Positions 43,806 through 53,655 of a stretch of 64,000 bases of DNA are shown here, in pieces. Under the pieces are notes generated by a model. It made no database searches. It saw only the letters and a program-made list of their open reading frames with translations, and had not been told where the DNA came from. A program made the position numbers and the translations under genes. The first letter of the stretch is position 1. Each line of letters opens with the position of its first letter. The stretch is from Marivita cryptomonadis (GTDB lineage: Bacteria > Pseudomonadota > Alphaproteobacteria > Rhodobacterales > Rhodobacteraceae), in the NCBI RefSeq assembly GCF_002115725.1, contig NZ_JFKD01000003.1, positions 124,001-188,000 on the forward strand, read 5' to 3'.

Positions 43806-44663
43806 ATGACAGAACAAAACCGTGCCATCCTTCTGATGATCGCCGCGATCTTCTGCTTTTCGATCATGGACGCGACGGTCAAAGCCTTGGCTCCGAACGT
43901 TGGTGTGCTTCCTGCTCTTTGGGCGCGGTACGCGGGGCAGATGCTTTTGGTATTTGTCTTGGTTCTGCCGAGACTCAAAACCGTGGTGCGCACGAAATAC
44001 CCCGGTTTCCAATTCTTTCGGTCTCTTCTGCTGATGAGCGCCACAGCCTGTTTCTTTACTGGCTTGAGCTTGATCCCGCTATCGGATGCGGCTGCTTTGA
44101 TGTCGACCAATCCCATGCTGATCACGCTGGGTGCAGCGATGTTTCTGGGCGAGAAGCTTGGGATACGTCGCATTGCCGGGATTGTTGCTGCGATGATCGG
44201 CGCTTTGATCATCATTCGGCCTGGCAGTGATGTGTTCAGTGCGGCTGCGCTTTTCCCGCTGGGCGCTGCTGTCTGCTATTCCGCCTATGCCCTGCTGACC
44301 CGCCGGGTGGGTGCGGATGAGGATGTCTGGACATCGCTGTTCTACACCGGGTTCGTTGGTACCGTATTGCTGAGCATTCTAGTGCCGTTCCAATGGCAGA
44401 CGCCAAGCGCCACGGATATCGGGCTGATGGTGATTGTGGCTCTGGCAGGGACCACCGGTCAGCTTGCGTTGATCCAGGCGTTCACCAAAGGCGAGGCCGC
44501 GATGCTGGCCCCGTATTCCTACACCGGGCTTGCCTTTGCTGCCTTTTGGGGCGTGCTCTTTTTCTCAGAGATTCCAGACTTCTGGACTGTTGTCGGAAGT
44601 CTGGTGATCGCGGCGGCGGGACTGTACGTCTGGCACCGGGAAGCCCGCGCCAAGACTGCGTGA
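43806..44663 (+). CDS. EamA/DMT family transporter
   Basis: This 285-residue protein has ten predicted transmembrane helices arranged as two EamA repeats (first about 10-140, second about 150-280; for example PLSDAAALMSTNPMLITLGAAMFLGEKLG and its counterpart GEAAMLAPYSYTGLAFAAFWGVLFFSEIPD). Members export metabolites or amino acids. The substrate cannot be told from sequence. Convergent with pheA. Confidence 0.87.
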   Translation: MTEQNRAILLMIAAIFCFSIMDATVKALAPNVGVLPALWARYAGQMLLVFVLVLPRLKTVVRTKYPGFQFFRSLLLMSATACFFTGLSLIPLSDAAALMSTNPMLITLGAAMFLGEKLGIRRIAGIVAAMIGALIIIRPGSDVFSAAALFPLGAAVCYSAYALLTRRVGADEDVWTSLFYTGFVGTVLLSILVPFQWQTPSATDIGLMVIVALAGTTGQLALIQAFTKGEAAMLAPYSYTGLAFAAFWGVLFFSEIPDFWTVVGSLVIAAAGLYVWHREARAKTA

Positions 44664-44682
44664 CACCGCCTGTCGCCTTTGA

Positions 44683-45516
44683 TCAATCCCTGCGCGGATC
44701 GCGAGGATATGTTCCCAAAATATTCAGCATGTCGGTGAAATAATCCAGTTCTTCCAAAGCCAGCGCGACATCGGGGTCGTCGGGGTGGCCTTCGATATCT
44801 GCGTAGAACTGGGTCGCCGTGAACGAGCCGTCGACCATATAACTTTCCAGCTTGGTCATGTTCACGCCATTGGTCGCGAAACCACCCATAGCCTTGTAGA
44901 GAGCGGCAGGTATGTTGCGGACCTGAAAGACGAAAGTGGTCATCATACCGTGTTCGCCGCGACGGGTTTGATCGCCTTCACCGCTCATCAGCAGGAAACG
45001 CGTCGTGTTGCTGTCGGTGTCTTCGATATGACGGGCCAGCACATTCAGGCCGTAGATCTCGCCCGCCAGTTCACTGGCCAAGGCGGCGGCGTGTTTTTCG
45101 CCGCGTTCCGAGATTTCACGGGCGGCGCGGGCGTTGTCAGCATTCACGCGGCCGCGGATCCCGTATTTGGTGAGGAACGTCGCGCATTGTGGCAGCAGAA
45201 CCAGATGTGAATGTGCCTCGGTCACGTCTTCGAGTTTCGCCCCCGGCACGCCGAGCAGGTTGATGTGCACACGGACGAACGCTTCGTCGATGATCTTGAG
45301 ACCACTTTTCGGCAATAAGCGGTGGATGTCAGCGACCCGGCCATAGATCGTATTTTCGACCGGGAGCATCGCAAGGTCGGCCTTGCCTGTCTGCACCGCC
45401 GAGATCACGTCTTCAAAAGTGCGGCAGGGCAAAGGGTCCATATCGGGACGCTTGTATCGGCAGGCTTCATGCGAATAGGCCCCGAGTTCACCCTGAAAGG
45501 CGATGGCATTGGTCAT
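44683..45516 (-). CDS. pheA: Prephenate dehydratase
   Basis: This 277-residue enzyme converts prephenate to phenylpyruvate in phenylalanine biosynthesis. The N-terminus AIAFQGELGAYSHEAC, the catalytic-domain motif SNTTRFLLM and a C-terminal ACT regulatory domain (IPAALYKAMGGFATNGVNMTKLESYM) are present. The phenylalanine-binding motif is ESYM instead of the classic ESRP, which I believe is common in alphaproteobacteria. GGAG lies six bases before the ATG at 45516. No chorismate mutase domain is fused. Confidence 0.93.
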   Translation of the reverse strand: MTNAIAFQGELGAYSHEACRYKRPDMDPLPCRTFEDVISAVQTGKADLAMLPVENTIYGRVADIHRLLPKSGLKIIDEAFVRVHINLLGVPGAKLEDVTEAHSHLVLLPQCATFLTKYGIRGRVNADNARAAREISERGEKHAAALASELAGEIYGLNVLARHIEDTDSNTTRFLLMSGEGDQTRRGEHGMMTTFVFQVRNIPAALYKAMGGFATNGVNMTKLESYMVDGSFTATQFYADIEGHPDDPDVALALEELDYFTDMLNILGTYPRDPRRD

Positions 45517-45639
45517 GTGAACTCCGACAATTGGCCCTTCGGGCGTTTGGTCGCGGCTTCTACACCTTGCCTTGCTGAAGGGGAAGCAATAGATACCCGC
45601 GCGACACGCAAGAAACACTAGCGGACGGGTACGCACACA

Positions 45640-46158
45640 ATGTTGGATACAATGACCTTCACCAAGATCGTCGGCAGCTTTTGTGGCGCGCTTCTGATCT
45701 TCCTTCTGGGCAAATGGGCAGCAGAGACACTTTATCATGTCGGTGGCGATCATGGTGAAGCGGTTGCAGTCTATGTGATCGAGACTGGTGAGGACGAGGC
45801 CGGCACCGAAGAGGTTGTCGCCGAAGTCAACTTTGACACTCTTCTTGAAACCGCAGACGCATCAGCGGGTGAACGCCAGTGGGGCAAGTGCCGCGCATGC
45901 CACGTGCTGGAAGCTGGCGAAAACCGGGCCGGACCGTATCTCTACAATGTCGTTGGTCGGGATGTCGGCGTTGCAGAAGGCTTCAACTACTCGGGCGCTT
46001 TGAACGAGGTGGCCGACGTCTGGACCGTCGAAAACCTCTACCATTTCATCGAAAATCCGCGTGGCTGGGCCCCCGGCACATCCATGGGCTTTGCTGGATT
46101 GTCCGACTCTGAAGATCGCGCAAATCTGATTGCCTACCTCGCGACATTCTCTGAATAA
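45640..46158 (+). CDS. cycM: Membrane-anchored cytochrome c (CycM/c552 type)
   Basis: This 172-residue protein has one N-terminal membrane anchor (about residues 9-27), an acidic linker, and a class I cytochrome c domain with the haem motif CRACH (84-88) and an axial methionine in PGTSMGFAGL. The anchored layout resembles the CycM cytochrome c552 of Paracoccus, which carries electrons from the bc1 complex to cytochrome oxidases on the periplasmic face. Divergent from pheA, with a strong terminator downstream. Confidence 0.88.
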   Translation: MLDTMTFTKIVGSFCGALLIFLLGKWAAETLYHVGGDHGEAVAVYVIETGEDEAGTEEVVAEVNFDTLLETADASAGERQWGKCRACHVLEAGENRAGPYLYNVVGRDVGVAEGFNYSGALNEVADVWTVENLYHFIENPRGWAPGTSMGFAGLSDSEDRANLIAYLATFSE

Positions 46159-46185
46159 TCTTCTGATCATACCCTGACAGATCAG

Positions 46186-46217
46186 GCCGCTACCCTCGGG
46201 TAGCGGCTTTTCTTTTT
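46186..46217 (+). terminator. Rho-independent terminator of cycM
   Basis: GCCGCTACCC (46186-46195) pairs with GGGTAGCGGC (46198-46207), followed directly by TTTTCTTTTT. This is the strongest intrinsic terminator in the window and lies 28 bases after the cycM stop. Confidence 0.85.
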
Positions 46218-46343
46218 CACAATCACGTTTTTTCCTCGGCATTTACGCCGGGCTCACGCATTCTCACCTTGAATGTGGGCGAATTCGTTCTTTAGCTTAC
46301 ATATTAGCGCAGAGATGCACGAATGAGCTACGGAGACTAGAAC

Positions 46344-48293
46344 ATGTCCAACAGACGCGGCCGGCCTTCCTTTGCAGATATTGATCGTCGTCAAACGCTG
46401 AAGTTGCTGGGTGGCAGCGCCGTTGCTGCAGGCGCGGGCGCTTCCGGGACTCTGGCTTTTGCAGAAAGCCACGGCGGCGGGGATGAGATTATCCGTGCAC
46501 ATGGATATTCGTATTTTGGCGATCTGTTGTATCCGCCAGATTTCTCGCATTTCAACTACGTGAACCCCGATGCCCCCAAGGGCGGGCAGATCACGCTGAG
46601 CGCGCGGGGCACGTTCGACGGCTTCAATCGCTGGGCGTGGCGCGGCAATCCGCAGACCAATTCGGATGTCGTGGGAGAGTCACTGTTGGCTGGCGACACA
46701 TTCGGGACAGCGGTTCCGGCGGATTCACTGACCGATCAGTACTGCCTGATTGCTCGCGAGGTTGAATACCCCAAGTCCAAGGAATGGTGCGTGTTCCACC
46801 TGCGCGATGATGTGGTTTTCCGCAATGGTGCGCCACTCCGGGCGCAAGACGCGGCATTCACCTTCAACCTGTTTATCGAACAGGGCATCCGGTCGTTCTC
46901 GCGGTCTGTCAGTGAACGGATCGAAGGGGTCGAGGTGATTGACGACTACACGTTGCGCTATAAGTTCGTGGACGGAATTTCGCGCCGGTCGCTGATCAGC
47001 CAAGTGGGTGGCATGATCGTGTTGTCCGAGGAATGGTACAAGGAAACCGGTGAACGGCTGGACGAACCGTCGGTGATGTCGCCGATGGGATCCGGCCCGT
47101 ATCAGGTGGGTGACTACGAGTTCAACCGCTACGTGGTTTATGAGCGGAACCCGAATTACTGGGGCTGGGACCACCCGATCAACGTAGGACGCCACAACTT
47201 TGACCGCATTCGCATCGAATACTTTGCAGACGCGACGGCCGAATTCGAAGCATTCAAGGCAGGCGAATATACATTCCGGTCCGAAGGGTCGAGCAAACGC
47301 TGGGCCACGGGGTATGAATTCCCGGCAATCAATGACGGGCATGCAAAACGCGAGGCGCTTCCCGATCAGACGGCCCCTCTTAACTCCGGCATCATTTTCA
47401 ACACGTTGCGCGCACCCGTCGATAACCGCAATGTGCGCCATGCCCTGTCACTGGCCTTCAACTTTGAATGGACCCGCGAGTCGCTTGAGTTTGACCTGAC
47501 GACACAGCGCAATTCGTTTGCCGAAGGTCAGGAATGGGAGGCCAAGGGCGTACCTGAAGGCGCTGAATTGGCATTCTTCCAGTCGCTGGGTGATGTTGTT
47601 CCGCAAGATTTGCTGACCGATCCGGTGGTCATGCCGCACAGCTCGAACAAGGACAATCCTTCCGACCGCCGCAACCAGCGTACTGCGTTGCGTATCCTTG
47701 CCGAAGAAGGTTGGTCGGTTGACGACCAAGGTCGCATGGTCAACGAAAACGGCGAACAGTTGTCGCTGGATTTCCTGGTTCTATCGACATGGGACGATAC
47801 GCGGCAGGCGACCATCGAGACCTACGTGAACACGCTGCGCGACTGGGGCATTGAGGTGAACGCCAACGCGGTTGACTCTGCACAGGGGCAGCAACGCTTC
47901 CTCGACAAGGATTACGACCTGATCCAGACGTCGATGCAGACCTTCTCAACCATCGGAACGGGGTTGAAACAGCTTTTCGGGTCGGAAACCGCGGAAGTGT
48001 CTTCTTGGAACCCGTCGGCGCTGCGCAGCCCTGTGGTGGATGCCATCATCGAAGCAGCGCTGAATGCGGAATCGCGGGAAGACGAAGTGACCGCGATGAT
48101 GGCACTGGATCGTGCGTTGCGCTATGAGCGAGTGGTTGCCCATGCTGGTTTTGTGCCTGAATATTGGGTCGCCTATTACGACATCTTCGAACGCCCCGAG
48201 ACTTTGCCAACGCTTGGGTTGGGGGTTCTCGACTTCTGGTGGTTCAACGAAGAGAAATACGAGGCCCTCAAGGCCGCTGGCGCGCTGAGGTAA
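46344..48293 (+). CDS. yejA: Extracellular solute-binding protein of an oligopeptide ABC transporter (YejA-like)
   Basis: This 649-residue family 5 binding protein has a Tat signal peptide ([17 protein letters not shown], cleavage near AFA-ES at about residue 40) and the extended two-lobe SBP_bac_5 fold ([17 protein letters not shown] near the N-terminus, [12 protein letters not shown] in the middle). It is the first gene of a yejABEF-type operon. YejABEF in E. coli takes up peptides and microcin C. Export as a folded protein via Tat is a notable feature. Confidence 0.88.
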   Translation: MSNRRGRPSFADIDRRQTLKLLGGSAVAAGAGASGTLAFAESHGGGDEIIRAHGYSYFGDLLYPPDFSHFNYVNPDAPKGGQITLSARGTFDGFNRWAWRGNPQTNSDVVGESLLAGDTFGTAVPADSLTDQYCLIAREVEYPKSKEWCVFHLRDDVVFRNGAPLRAQDAAFTFNLFIEQGIRSFSRSVSERIEGVEVIDDYTLRYKFVDGISRRSLISQVGGMIVLSEEWYKETGERLDEPSVMSPMGSGPYQVGDYEFNRYVVYERNPNYWGWDHPINVGRHNFDRIRIEYFADATAEFEAFKAGEYTFRSEGSSKRWATGYEFPAINDGHAKREALPDQTAPLNSGIIFNTLRAPVDNRNVRHALSLAFNFEWTRESLEFDLTTQRNSFAEGQEWEAKGVPEGAELAFFQSLGDVVPQDLLTDPVVMPHSSNKDNPSDRRNQRTALRILAEEGWSVDDQGRMVNENGEQLSLDFLVLSTWDDTRQATIETYVNTLRDWGIEVNANAVDSAQGQQRFLDKDYDLIQTSMQTFSTIGTGLKQLFGSETAEVSSWNPSALRSPVVDAIIEAALNAESREDEVTAMMALDRALRYERVVAHAGFVPEYWVAYYDIFERPETLPTLGLGVLDFWWFNEEKYEALKAAGALR

Positions 48294-48300
48294 AAGACCC

Positions 48301-49461
48301 TTGGGAGCCTATATTCTTCGACGGCTGTTGCTGATCATTCCGACGTTGTTCGGGATAATGGTGATCAACTTTGCCCTGACGCAATTCGTACCAGGCGGGC
48401 CGATTGAGCAAACGCTCGCGCGCATCCAAGGCGAAGGCGACGTGTTCGCCGGGTTCTCGGGCGATGGTGGTGGCAACCAGAATGCCGAAGAGACGTTCGG
48501 GTCAGACAGCGACTACATCGGTGCCCGTGGGCTGCCCAAGGAATTCATCGAAACGCTTGAGATCGAGTTCGGCTTTGCGCGGATCGTGTGCGAAGATGGT
48601 TATGTCGGAGAGCCGGATCTCGAAGATTCTGCCTGCGAGAAAGAAGCCATCGGCGCAGTTGAGCGGTTCGGCATGATGATGTGGAACTACCTGCGTCTTG
48701 ATTTCGGAGAGAGCTATTTCCGGTCTATCGGCGTGATGGAGCTGGTTCTGGAAAAGATGCCTGTTTCTATCTCATTGGGCCTTTGGTCCACGATCATCGC
48801 CTATATCGTTTCGATCCCTCTGGGCATTCGCAAAGCCGTCAGAGATGGCACCCCGTTCGACACCTACACGTCGGCAGCAATCATCGTCGCCTATGCGATC
48901 CCGGGATTCCTGTTTGCGATCCTTTTGCTTGTCCTGTTCGCAGGCGGATCGTACTTTCAGATCTTCCCGCTTAGGGGACTGACGTCTGACAATTGGGACG
49001 AGCTTCCGTTCTTTGCCAAGATCGCAGATTATTTCTGGCACATTGCGCTGCCGGTTTTGGCCTCGACGATTTCGGCCTTTGCGACGCTCACCTTGCTGAC
49101 CAAGAACAGCTTTCTGGACGAGATCAAAAAGCAATACGTGATCACTGCGCGGGCCAAGGGTTTGGCAGAACGTCAGGTGCTCTATGGCCACGTCTTCCGC
49201 AATGCGATGTTGATCGTGATCGCGGGCTTTCCAGCGGTGTTTATCGGCGTGTTCTTTTCCGGGTCGTTGATTATCGAGACGATCTTTTCGCTAGATGGGT
49301 TGGGGCGCCTTGGGTTCGAAGCGGCGGTGGCCCGCGATTACCCGGTGATCTTTGGCACGTTGTTCGTTTTTGGCCTGATCGGCCTTGTCGTCGGTATCCT
49401 GTCGGATCTGATGTATGTGCTGGTCGACCCACGCATCGACTTTGAGAAACGGGAGGGCTGA
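48301..49461 (+). CDS. yejB: Oligopeptide ABC transporter permease YejB
   Basis: This 386-residue permease starts at TTG 48301 with the family N-terminus [24 protein letters not shown] long periplasmic insertion (about residues 45-130) with two cysteines precedes five membrane helices, and the EAA coupling loop is recognisable in [28 protein letters not shown] at about ten bases upstream supports the TTG. It is spaced seven bases from yejA and three from yejE. Confidence 0.88.
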   Translation: MGAYILRRLLLIIPTLFGIMVINFALTQFVPGGPIEQTLARIQGEGDVFAGFSGDGGGNQNAEETFGSDSDYIGARGLPKEFIETLEIEFGFARIVCEDGYVGEPDLEDSACEKEAIGAVERFGMMMWNYLRLDFGESYFRSIGVMELVLEKMPVSISLGLWSTIIAYIVSIPLGIRKAVRDGTPFDTYTSAAIIVAYAIPGFLFAILLLVLFAGGSYFQIFPLRGLTSDNWDELPFFAKIADYFWHIALPVLASTISAFATLTLLTKNSFLDEIKKQYVITARAKGLAERQVLYGHVFRNAMLIVIAGFPAVFIGVFFSGSLIIETIFSLDGLGRLGFEAAVARDYPVIFGTLFVFGLIGLVVGILSDLMYVLVDPRIDFEKREG

Positions 49462-49464
49462 CAC

Positions 49465-50655
49465 ATGGCAGCCAATCCCGAACCAAGCGACCGCGATATC
49501 GTAACCGAACCAAGCCCGGCGGTGCCTATAGCCCCCGTACGCAGCCGGTTCACGTTGTCCCCGTTGAACCAACGGCGCTGGAACAACTTTAAACGCAATC
49601 GCCGCGCGTTCTGGTCGCTGATCATCTTCTGCGTGTTGTTCGGCATGTCGCTGTTTGCCGAGTTCATCGCCAACGACAAACCGATCCTCGTGCAGTATCG
49701 CGGCGAATATTACACCCCGATCTTCAGCTTCTACCCAGAGACAGCATTCGGAGGCGATTTCAGGACAGAGGCCGCATATCGCGATCCGGAAGTGAAATGC
49801 CTCATCCTTACAGGCGGGCTTGAGGAATGCTTTGACGATCCAGAAGGGCTGATCGAGCAAGTCGATCAAGGCGTCGTTCTTGATGGTGATTTCTACAAAG
49901 GCTGGTCGATCTGGCCGCCCATTCCCTATGATTATCAAACCCCGGTCGACCGCCCCGGCGCCGCCCCCCTGCCCCCAAGCGAGCAGAACTGGCTGGGCAC
50001 CGATGATACCAAGCGCGATGTGATGGCGCGGGTCATCTATGGCTTTCGGCTATCGATCTTCTTCACCCTGATCGTCACGGTGCTGGCCAGTGTTGTGGGC
50101 ATCGTCGCAGGGGCCTTGCAGGGGTATTTCGGCGGCTGGCTTGACCTGATCTTTCAACGGATCATCGAGATCTGGTCGTCGACGCCATCGCTATACATCA
50201 TCATCATCTTGTTCGCGATATTGGGGCGAAGTTTCTGGCTTCTTGTCTTCCTGACAGTGCTGTTCGGCTGGACCGCCCTTGTCGGCGTGGTCAGGGCCGA
50301 ATTCCTGCGCGCGCGGAACCTTGAATATGTAAGGGCGGCCAAAGCCCTTGGTGTCTCGAACACGACAATCATGTTCCGGCACATGCTGCCCAACGCGATG
50401 GTGGCGACTTTGACCATGCTGCCCTTTATCGTGACCGGTACTATCAGCACGCTGGCAGGTCTGGATTTCCTTGGCTTTGGTTTGCCATCGTCGGCGCCAT
50501 CGTTGGGGGAATTAACCTTGCAGGCCAAGCAAAACCTCCAAGCGCCGTGGCTCGGCTTTACCGCGTTCTTCGTGTTCGCCTTGATGCTGTCACTGCTGGT
50601 CTTCATCTTCGAAGGCGTGCGCGACGCGTTTGATCCGAGAAAGACGTTTACATGA
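49465..50655 (+). CDS. yejE: Oligopeptide ABC transporter permease YejE
   Basis: This 396-residue permease has an N-terminal soluble segment, a first helix at about 50-70, a periplasmic segment typical of YejE with two cysteines, and a permease core with the coupling loop YVRAAKALGVSNTTIMFRHMLPNAM. It pairs with YejB to form the membrane channel. The stop overlaps the yejF start (ATGA). Confidence 0.88.
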   Translation: MAANPEPSDRDIVTEPSPAVPIAPVRSRFTLSPLNQRRWNNFKRNRRAFWSLIIFCVLFGMSLFAEFIANDKPILVQYRGEYYTPIFSFYPETAFGGDFRTEAAYRDPEVKCLILTGGLEECFDDPEGLIEQVDQGVVLDGDFYKGWSIWPPIPYDYQTPVDRPGAAPLPPSEQNWLGTDDTKRDVMARVIYGFRLSIFFTLIVTVLASVVGIVAGALQGYFGGWLDLIFQRIIEIWSSTPSLYIIIILFAILGRSFWLLVFLTVLFGWTALVGVVRAEFLRARNLEYVRAAKALGVSNTTIMFRHMLPNAMVATLTMLPFIVTGTISTLAGLDFLGFGLPSSAPSLGELTLQAKQNLQAPWLGFTAFFVFALMLSLLVFIFEGVRDAFDPRKTFT

Positions 50656-52244
50656 ACAGCATCCTCGAGGTGAAAAACCTCTCCGTGGGTTTCCGGCAGG
50701 ATGGGCAGACCGTACCAGCAGTGCGGGGCGTGTCGTTCCATATCGAGCGCGGCGAAACCGTGGCTTTGGTCGGGGAATCGGGATCTGGCAAGTCGGTGAC
50801 CGCCTTGTCAACGGTGTCACTCTTGGGGGATTCCGCTAGGGTCGATGGGTCGGTTCTTTATAATGGTGAAGAGATGGTTGGTGCGGATGATGCGCAGTTA
50901 CGGCGAATCCGGGGCAACGACATCAGCTTCATCTTTCAGGAACCGATGACATCGCTCAACCCGCTCCACACGCTGGAAAAGCAGTTGGCCGAGTCGCTGG
51001 CGCTGCACCAAGGTCTGGCCGGAGATGCGGCACGGGCACGGATTATCGAACTGCTGAACAAAGTGGGCATCCGTGACCCCGAAAGCCGCCTTGGTGCCTA
51101 TCCGCACCAGTTATCCGGTGGTCAGCGTCAACGGGTGATGATCGCAATGGCGTTGGCGAACGGGCCGGAACTGCTGATTGCGGATGAACCTACGACGGCT
51201 TTGGACGTGACCATTCAGGCGCAGATCCTTCAATTGCTGGCCGAGCTTAAAGACGCCGAGGATATGAGCCTTTTGTTCATCACCCATGACCTTGGCATCG
51301 TGCGCAAGATCGCTGATCGGGTTTGTGTGATGAAGGACGGGCAGATCGTCGAGTCAGGGCCAACCCGCGAGATTTTCAGCAATCCGCAGCATCCTTATAC
51401 GCAGATGCTGTTGAGTGCGGAATCCACAGGCTCCCCTGATCCGGTCAAAGAGGGCGCGGAAGAGATCGCGCGGACCGACAACCTCAAGATCTGGTTCCCG
51501 ATCCAGCAAGGTTTCATGAAGCGCACGGTTGGCTATGTGAAGGCCGTCAACGATGCAACTATCGCTGTACGCGCTGGTGAAACTGTAGGCATCGTAGGTG
51601 AATCCGGGTCGGGCAAGACGACGCTGGCGCTGGCTATTATGCGGCTGATCGGGTCCGAGGGCGAGATCACATACCGGGGCCAGAATGTGCGCGACTGGTC
51701 AACCCGCGAATTGCGGCGACTGCGGAGCGAGATGCAGATCGTATTCCAAGACCCCTATGGCAGCCTTAGTCCACGCATGACCTGCGAACAGATCATTGCC
51801 GAAGGACTGGGGGTTCACGGGGCACCAGATGGGCGTTCCGACCGCGAACTGGTCACCGAAGTGATGACCGAAGTGGGGCTGGATCCAGCAACGATGCATC
51901 GCTACCCGCATGAGTTTTCCGGCGGTCAGCGTCAACGAATCGCCATTGCGCGGGCGATGGTTCTTCGACCCAAACTGGTGGTATTGGATGAGCCGACATC
52001 GGCGCTGGACATGACGGTTCAGGTGCAGATCGTGAACCTGCTGCGCGACCTTCAGAGGAAATACGACCTTGCGTATCTATTCATCAGCCACGATCTGAAG
52101 GTGGTCCGCGCGATGTCACACAAGGTCATCGTGATGAAGGCAGGGGATGTCGTGGAATACGGCACTGCTGAAGACGTGTTCACCCATCCGCAGACGGATT
52201 ACACAAAGACGCTGATGGCGGCTGCGTTCGATCTGGCGAGTTAA
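50652..52244 (+). CDS. yejF: Oligopeptide ABC transporter tandem ATP-binding protein YejF
   Basis: This 530-residue protein contains two full nucleotide-binding domains. The first has Walker A GESGSGKS and the signature LSGGQRQRVMIAMAL; the second has GESGSGKTT and FSGGQRQRIAIARAM, each with its own Walker B (LLIADEPTTALD and LVVLDEPTSALD). This tandem form is characteristic of YejF. Its final bases overlap the convergent hemN stop. Confidence 0.92.
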   Translation: MNSILEVKNLSVGFRQDGQTVPAVRGVSFHIERGETVALVGESGSGKSVTALSTVSLLGDSARVDGSVLYNGEEMVGADDAQLRRIRGNDISFIFQEPMTSLNPLHTLEKQLAESLALHQGLAGDAARARIIELLNKVGIRDPESRLGAYPHQLSGGQRQRVMIAMALANGPELLIADEPTTALDVTIQAQILQLLAELKDAEDMSLLFITHDLGIVRKIADRVCVMKDGQIVESGPTREIFSNPQHPYTQMLLSAESTGSPDPVKEGAEEIARTDNLKIWFPIQQGFMKRTVGYVKAVNDATIAVRAGETVGIVGESGSGKTTLALAIMRLIGSEGEITYRGQNVRDWSTRELRRLRSEMQIVFQDPYGSLSPRMTCEQIIAEGLGVHGAPDGRSDRELVTEVMTEVGLDPATMHRYPHEFSGGQRQRIAIARAMVLRPKLVVLDEPTSALDMTVQVQIVNLLRDLQRKYDLAYLFISHDLKVVRAMSHKVIVMKAGDVVEYGTAEDVFTHPQTDYTKTLMAAAFDLAS

Positions 52245-53596
52245 ATCGCTGAACTGTGGCCAGCCGAGGACAGGTCGTAGGCGTCGAAACTGCGGGCGAT
52301 GATCCGAGTGAGAGGACGGGCTTCGGGGGGCACGTAAAGACCGTTACTGTCGACAACCAGCAAGTTCTCGAACTCTGAATTGGTCCGTCTGAGCAGATCC
52401 GTCACTTCGCCCTGGGTTGTTTTGTAGTCCCGCACAAGCTCTGCCGTGTCGACCCGGAAGTCACACATCAGCATTTCGATCATGCGCGCGCGCAGTTTGT
52501 CCTGTTGGGTAAAGCTGTGGCCACGCACGGTCGAGAATTCATGTGCGCGGATCGCCTTGGTATAGGCGGATGTGGCAGGTGCGTTCTGCGCATAGCCCTG
52601 CGGAAATCTGGAGATCGAAGACGCCCCCAAACCGACCAAGACGTCTGACGTGTCGTCGGTGTAGCCTTGGAAATTACGGCGCAACGTGCCTTTTCGGGCC
52701 GCAACGGACAGACCATCTTCGCGGGTGGCGAAATGGTCGATCCCGATCTCTTCGTAATTGTCCCAGACAAAAAGCTTGCGGGCGGTTTCGAACAGATCGA
52801 GCCGTTCGTCCGGGCGCGGAAGCGCATCCGAGGGAATCATCTGCTGACGCTTGGCCATCCAAGGCACATGCGCATAGCCATACAGTGCGACGCGGTCCGG
52901 AGAGAGAGACAAGAGCTTCTGCACCGAATCGACGATCTTGCTGCGGGTCTGGTCGGGCAAGCCGTAAAGGATGTCCGCGTTCAGGCTTTGAATACCCCGG
53001 TCGCGGATCATGTCGACCGCCCGTTTGGTGGTGTCGAAACTTTGCTCTCGACCAATGGTCTTTTGAATGACGGGATCAAAATCCTGCACACCGATCGAGG
53101 CGCGGTTCATGCCGCCTTCGAACAGGGCATCAAGACGACCTGCGTCAATCTCGTTCGGGTCGATTTCGACGGAGAATTCGTAGTTATCTGCAAAATCGGC
53201 CACTTCACGCACAGCAGCGTTCAGATCACGCATATGTTCAGGCGACATGAGGGTCGGCGTGCCCCCGCCCCAGTGCAGACGTGACAGACGAACGCCGCGC
53301 GGCAGGTGCCGCTTTAGAAGGGTCAATTCGTCCTTGAGCGTTTCCACATAGGCCGTGACTGGTTCACCGCTGGCCGTTCCTTGCGTCCGGCAGGCACAAA
53401 ACCAGCACAGACGGCGACAAAACGGCACATGCAGATAGAGCGAAATTTCGGAGTTTTCTGGGATCGCTTCGATCCAATCGGAGAAATCCCCCGGTTTCAC
53501 GTCATTCTTGAAATGCGGCGACGTAGGATAACTCGTGTACCGAGGTACCTTCGCGTCGAATAGTCCCAATCGGGAAAGTTGTGTTCTCGCTACCAT
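52241..53596 (-). CDS. hemN: Oxygen-independent coproporphyrinogen III oxidase
   Basis: This roughly 451-residue radical SAM enzyme converts coproporphyrinogen III to protoporphyrinogen IX without oxygen in haem synthesis. The cluster-binding motif is CRRLCWFC (C60, C64 and C67 from the start used), with the HemN-specific PRYTSYPTSPHF at the N-terminus and LHWGGGTPTL. The start is one of two ATGs (53596 or 53602), neither with a ribosome-binding site, suggesting leaderless translation. A perfect FNR box lies just upstream, and the divergent neighbour is fnrL. Its stop overlaps that of yejF. Confidence 0.93.
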   Translation of the reverse strand: MVARTQLSRLGLFDAKVPRYTSYPTSPHFKNDVKPGDFSDWIEAIPENSEISLYLHVPFCRRLCWFCACRTQGTASGEPVTAYVETLKDELTLLKRHLPRGVRLSRLHWGGGTPTLMSPEHMRDLNAAVREVADFADNYEFSVEIDPNEIDAGRLDALFEGGMNRASIGVQDFDPVIQKTIGREQSFDTTKRAVDMIRDRGIQSLNADILYGLPDQTRSKIVDSVQKLLSLSPDRVALYGYAHVPWMAKRQQMIPSDALPRPDERLDLFETARKLFVWDNYEEIGIDHFATREDGLSVAARKGTLRRNFQGYTDDTSDVLVGLGASSISRFPQGYAQNAPATSAYTKAIRAHEFSTVRGHSFTQQDKLRARMIEMLMCDFRVDTAELVRDYKTTQGEVTDLLRRTNSEFENLLVVDSNGLYVPPEARPLTRIIARSFDAYDLSSAGHSSAI

Positions 53597-53631
53597 ATGC
53601 ATAGCATTAGAAGAGAAACACCAAATCAACT

Positions 53632-53645
53632 TTGATGCAGATCAA
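53632..53645. promoter_or_regulatory. Perfect FNR/FnrL binding site (TTGAT-N4-ATCAA)
   Basis: TTGATGCAGATCAA is an exact match to the FNR consensus. Its centre (53638.5) is 42.5 bases upstream of the hemN ATG at 53596, close to the class II activation position of -41.5 if transcription starts at the ATG. It also lies ten bases before the fnrL ATG, so it could let FnrL repress its own gene. Confidence 0.85.
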
Positions 53646-53655
53646 GACGAAAGCC

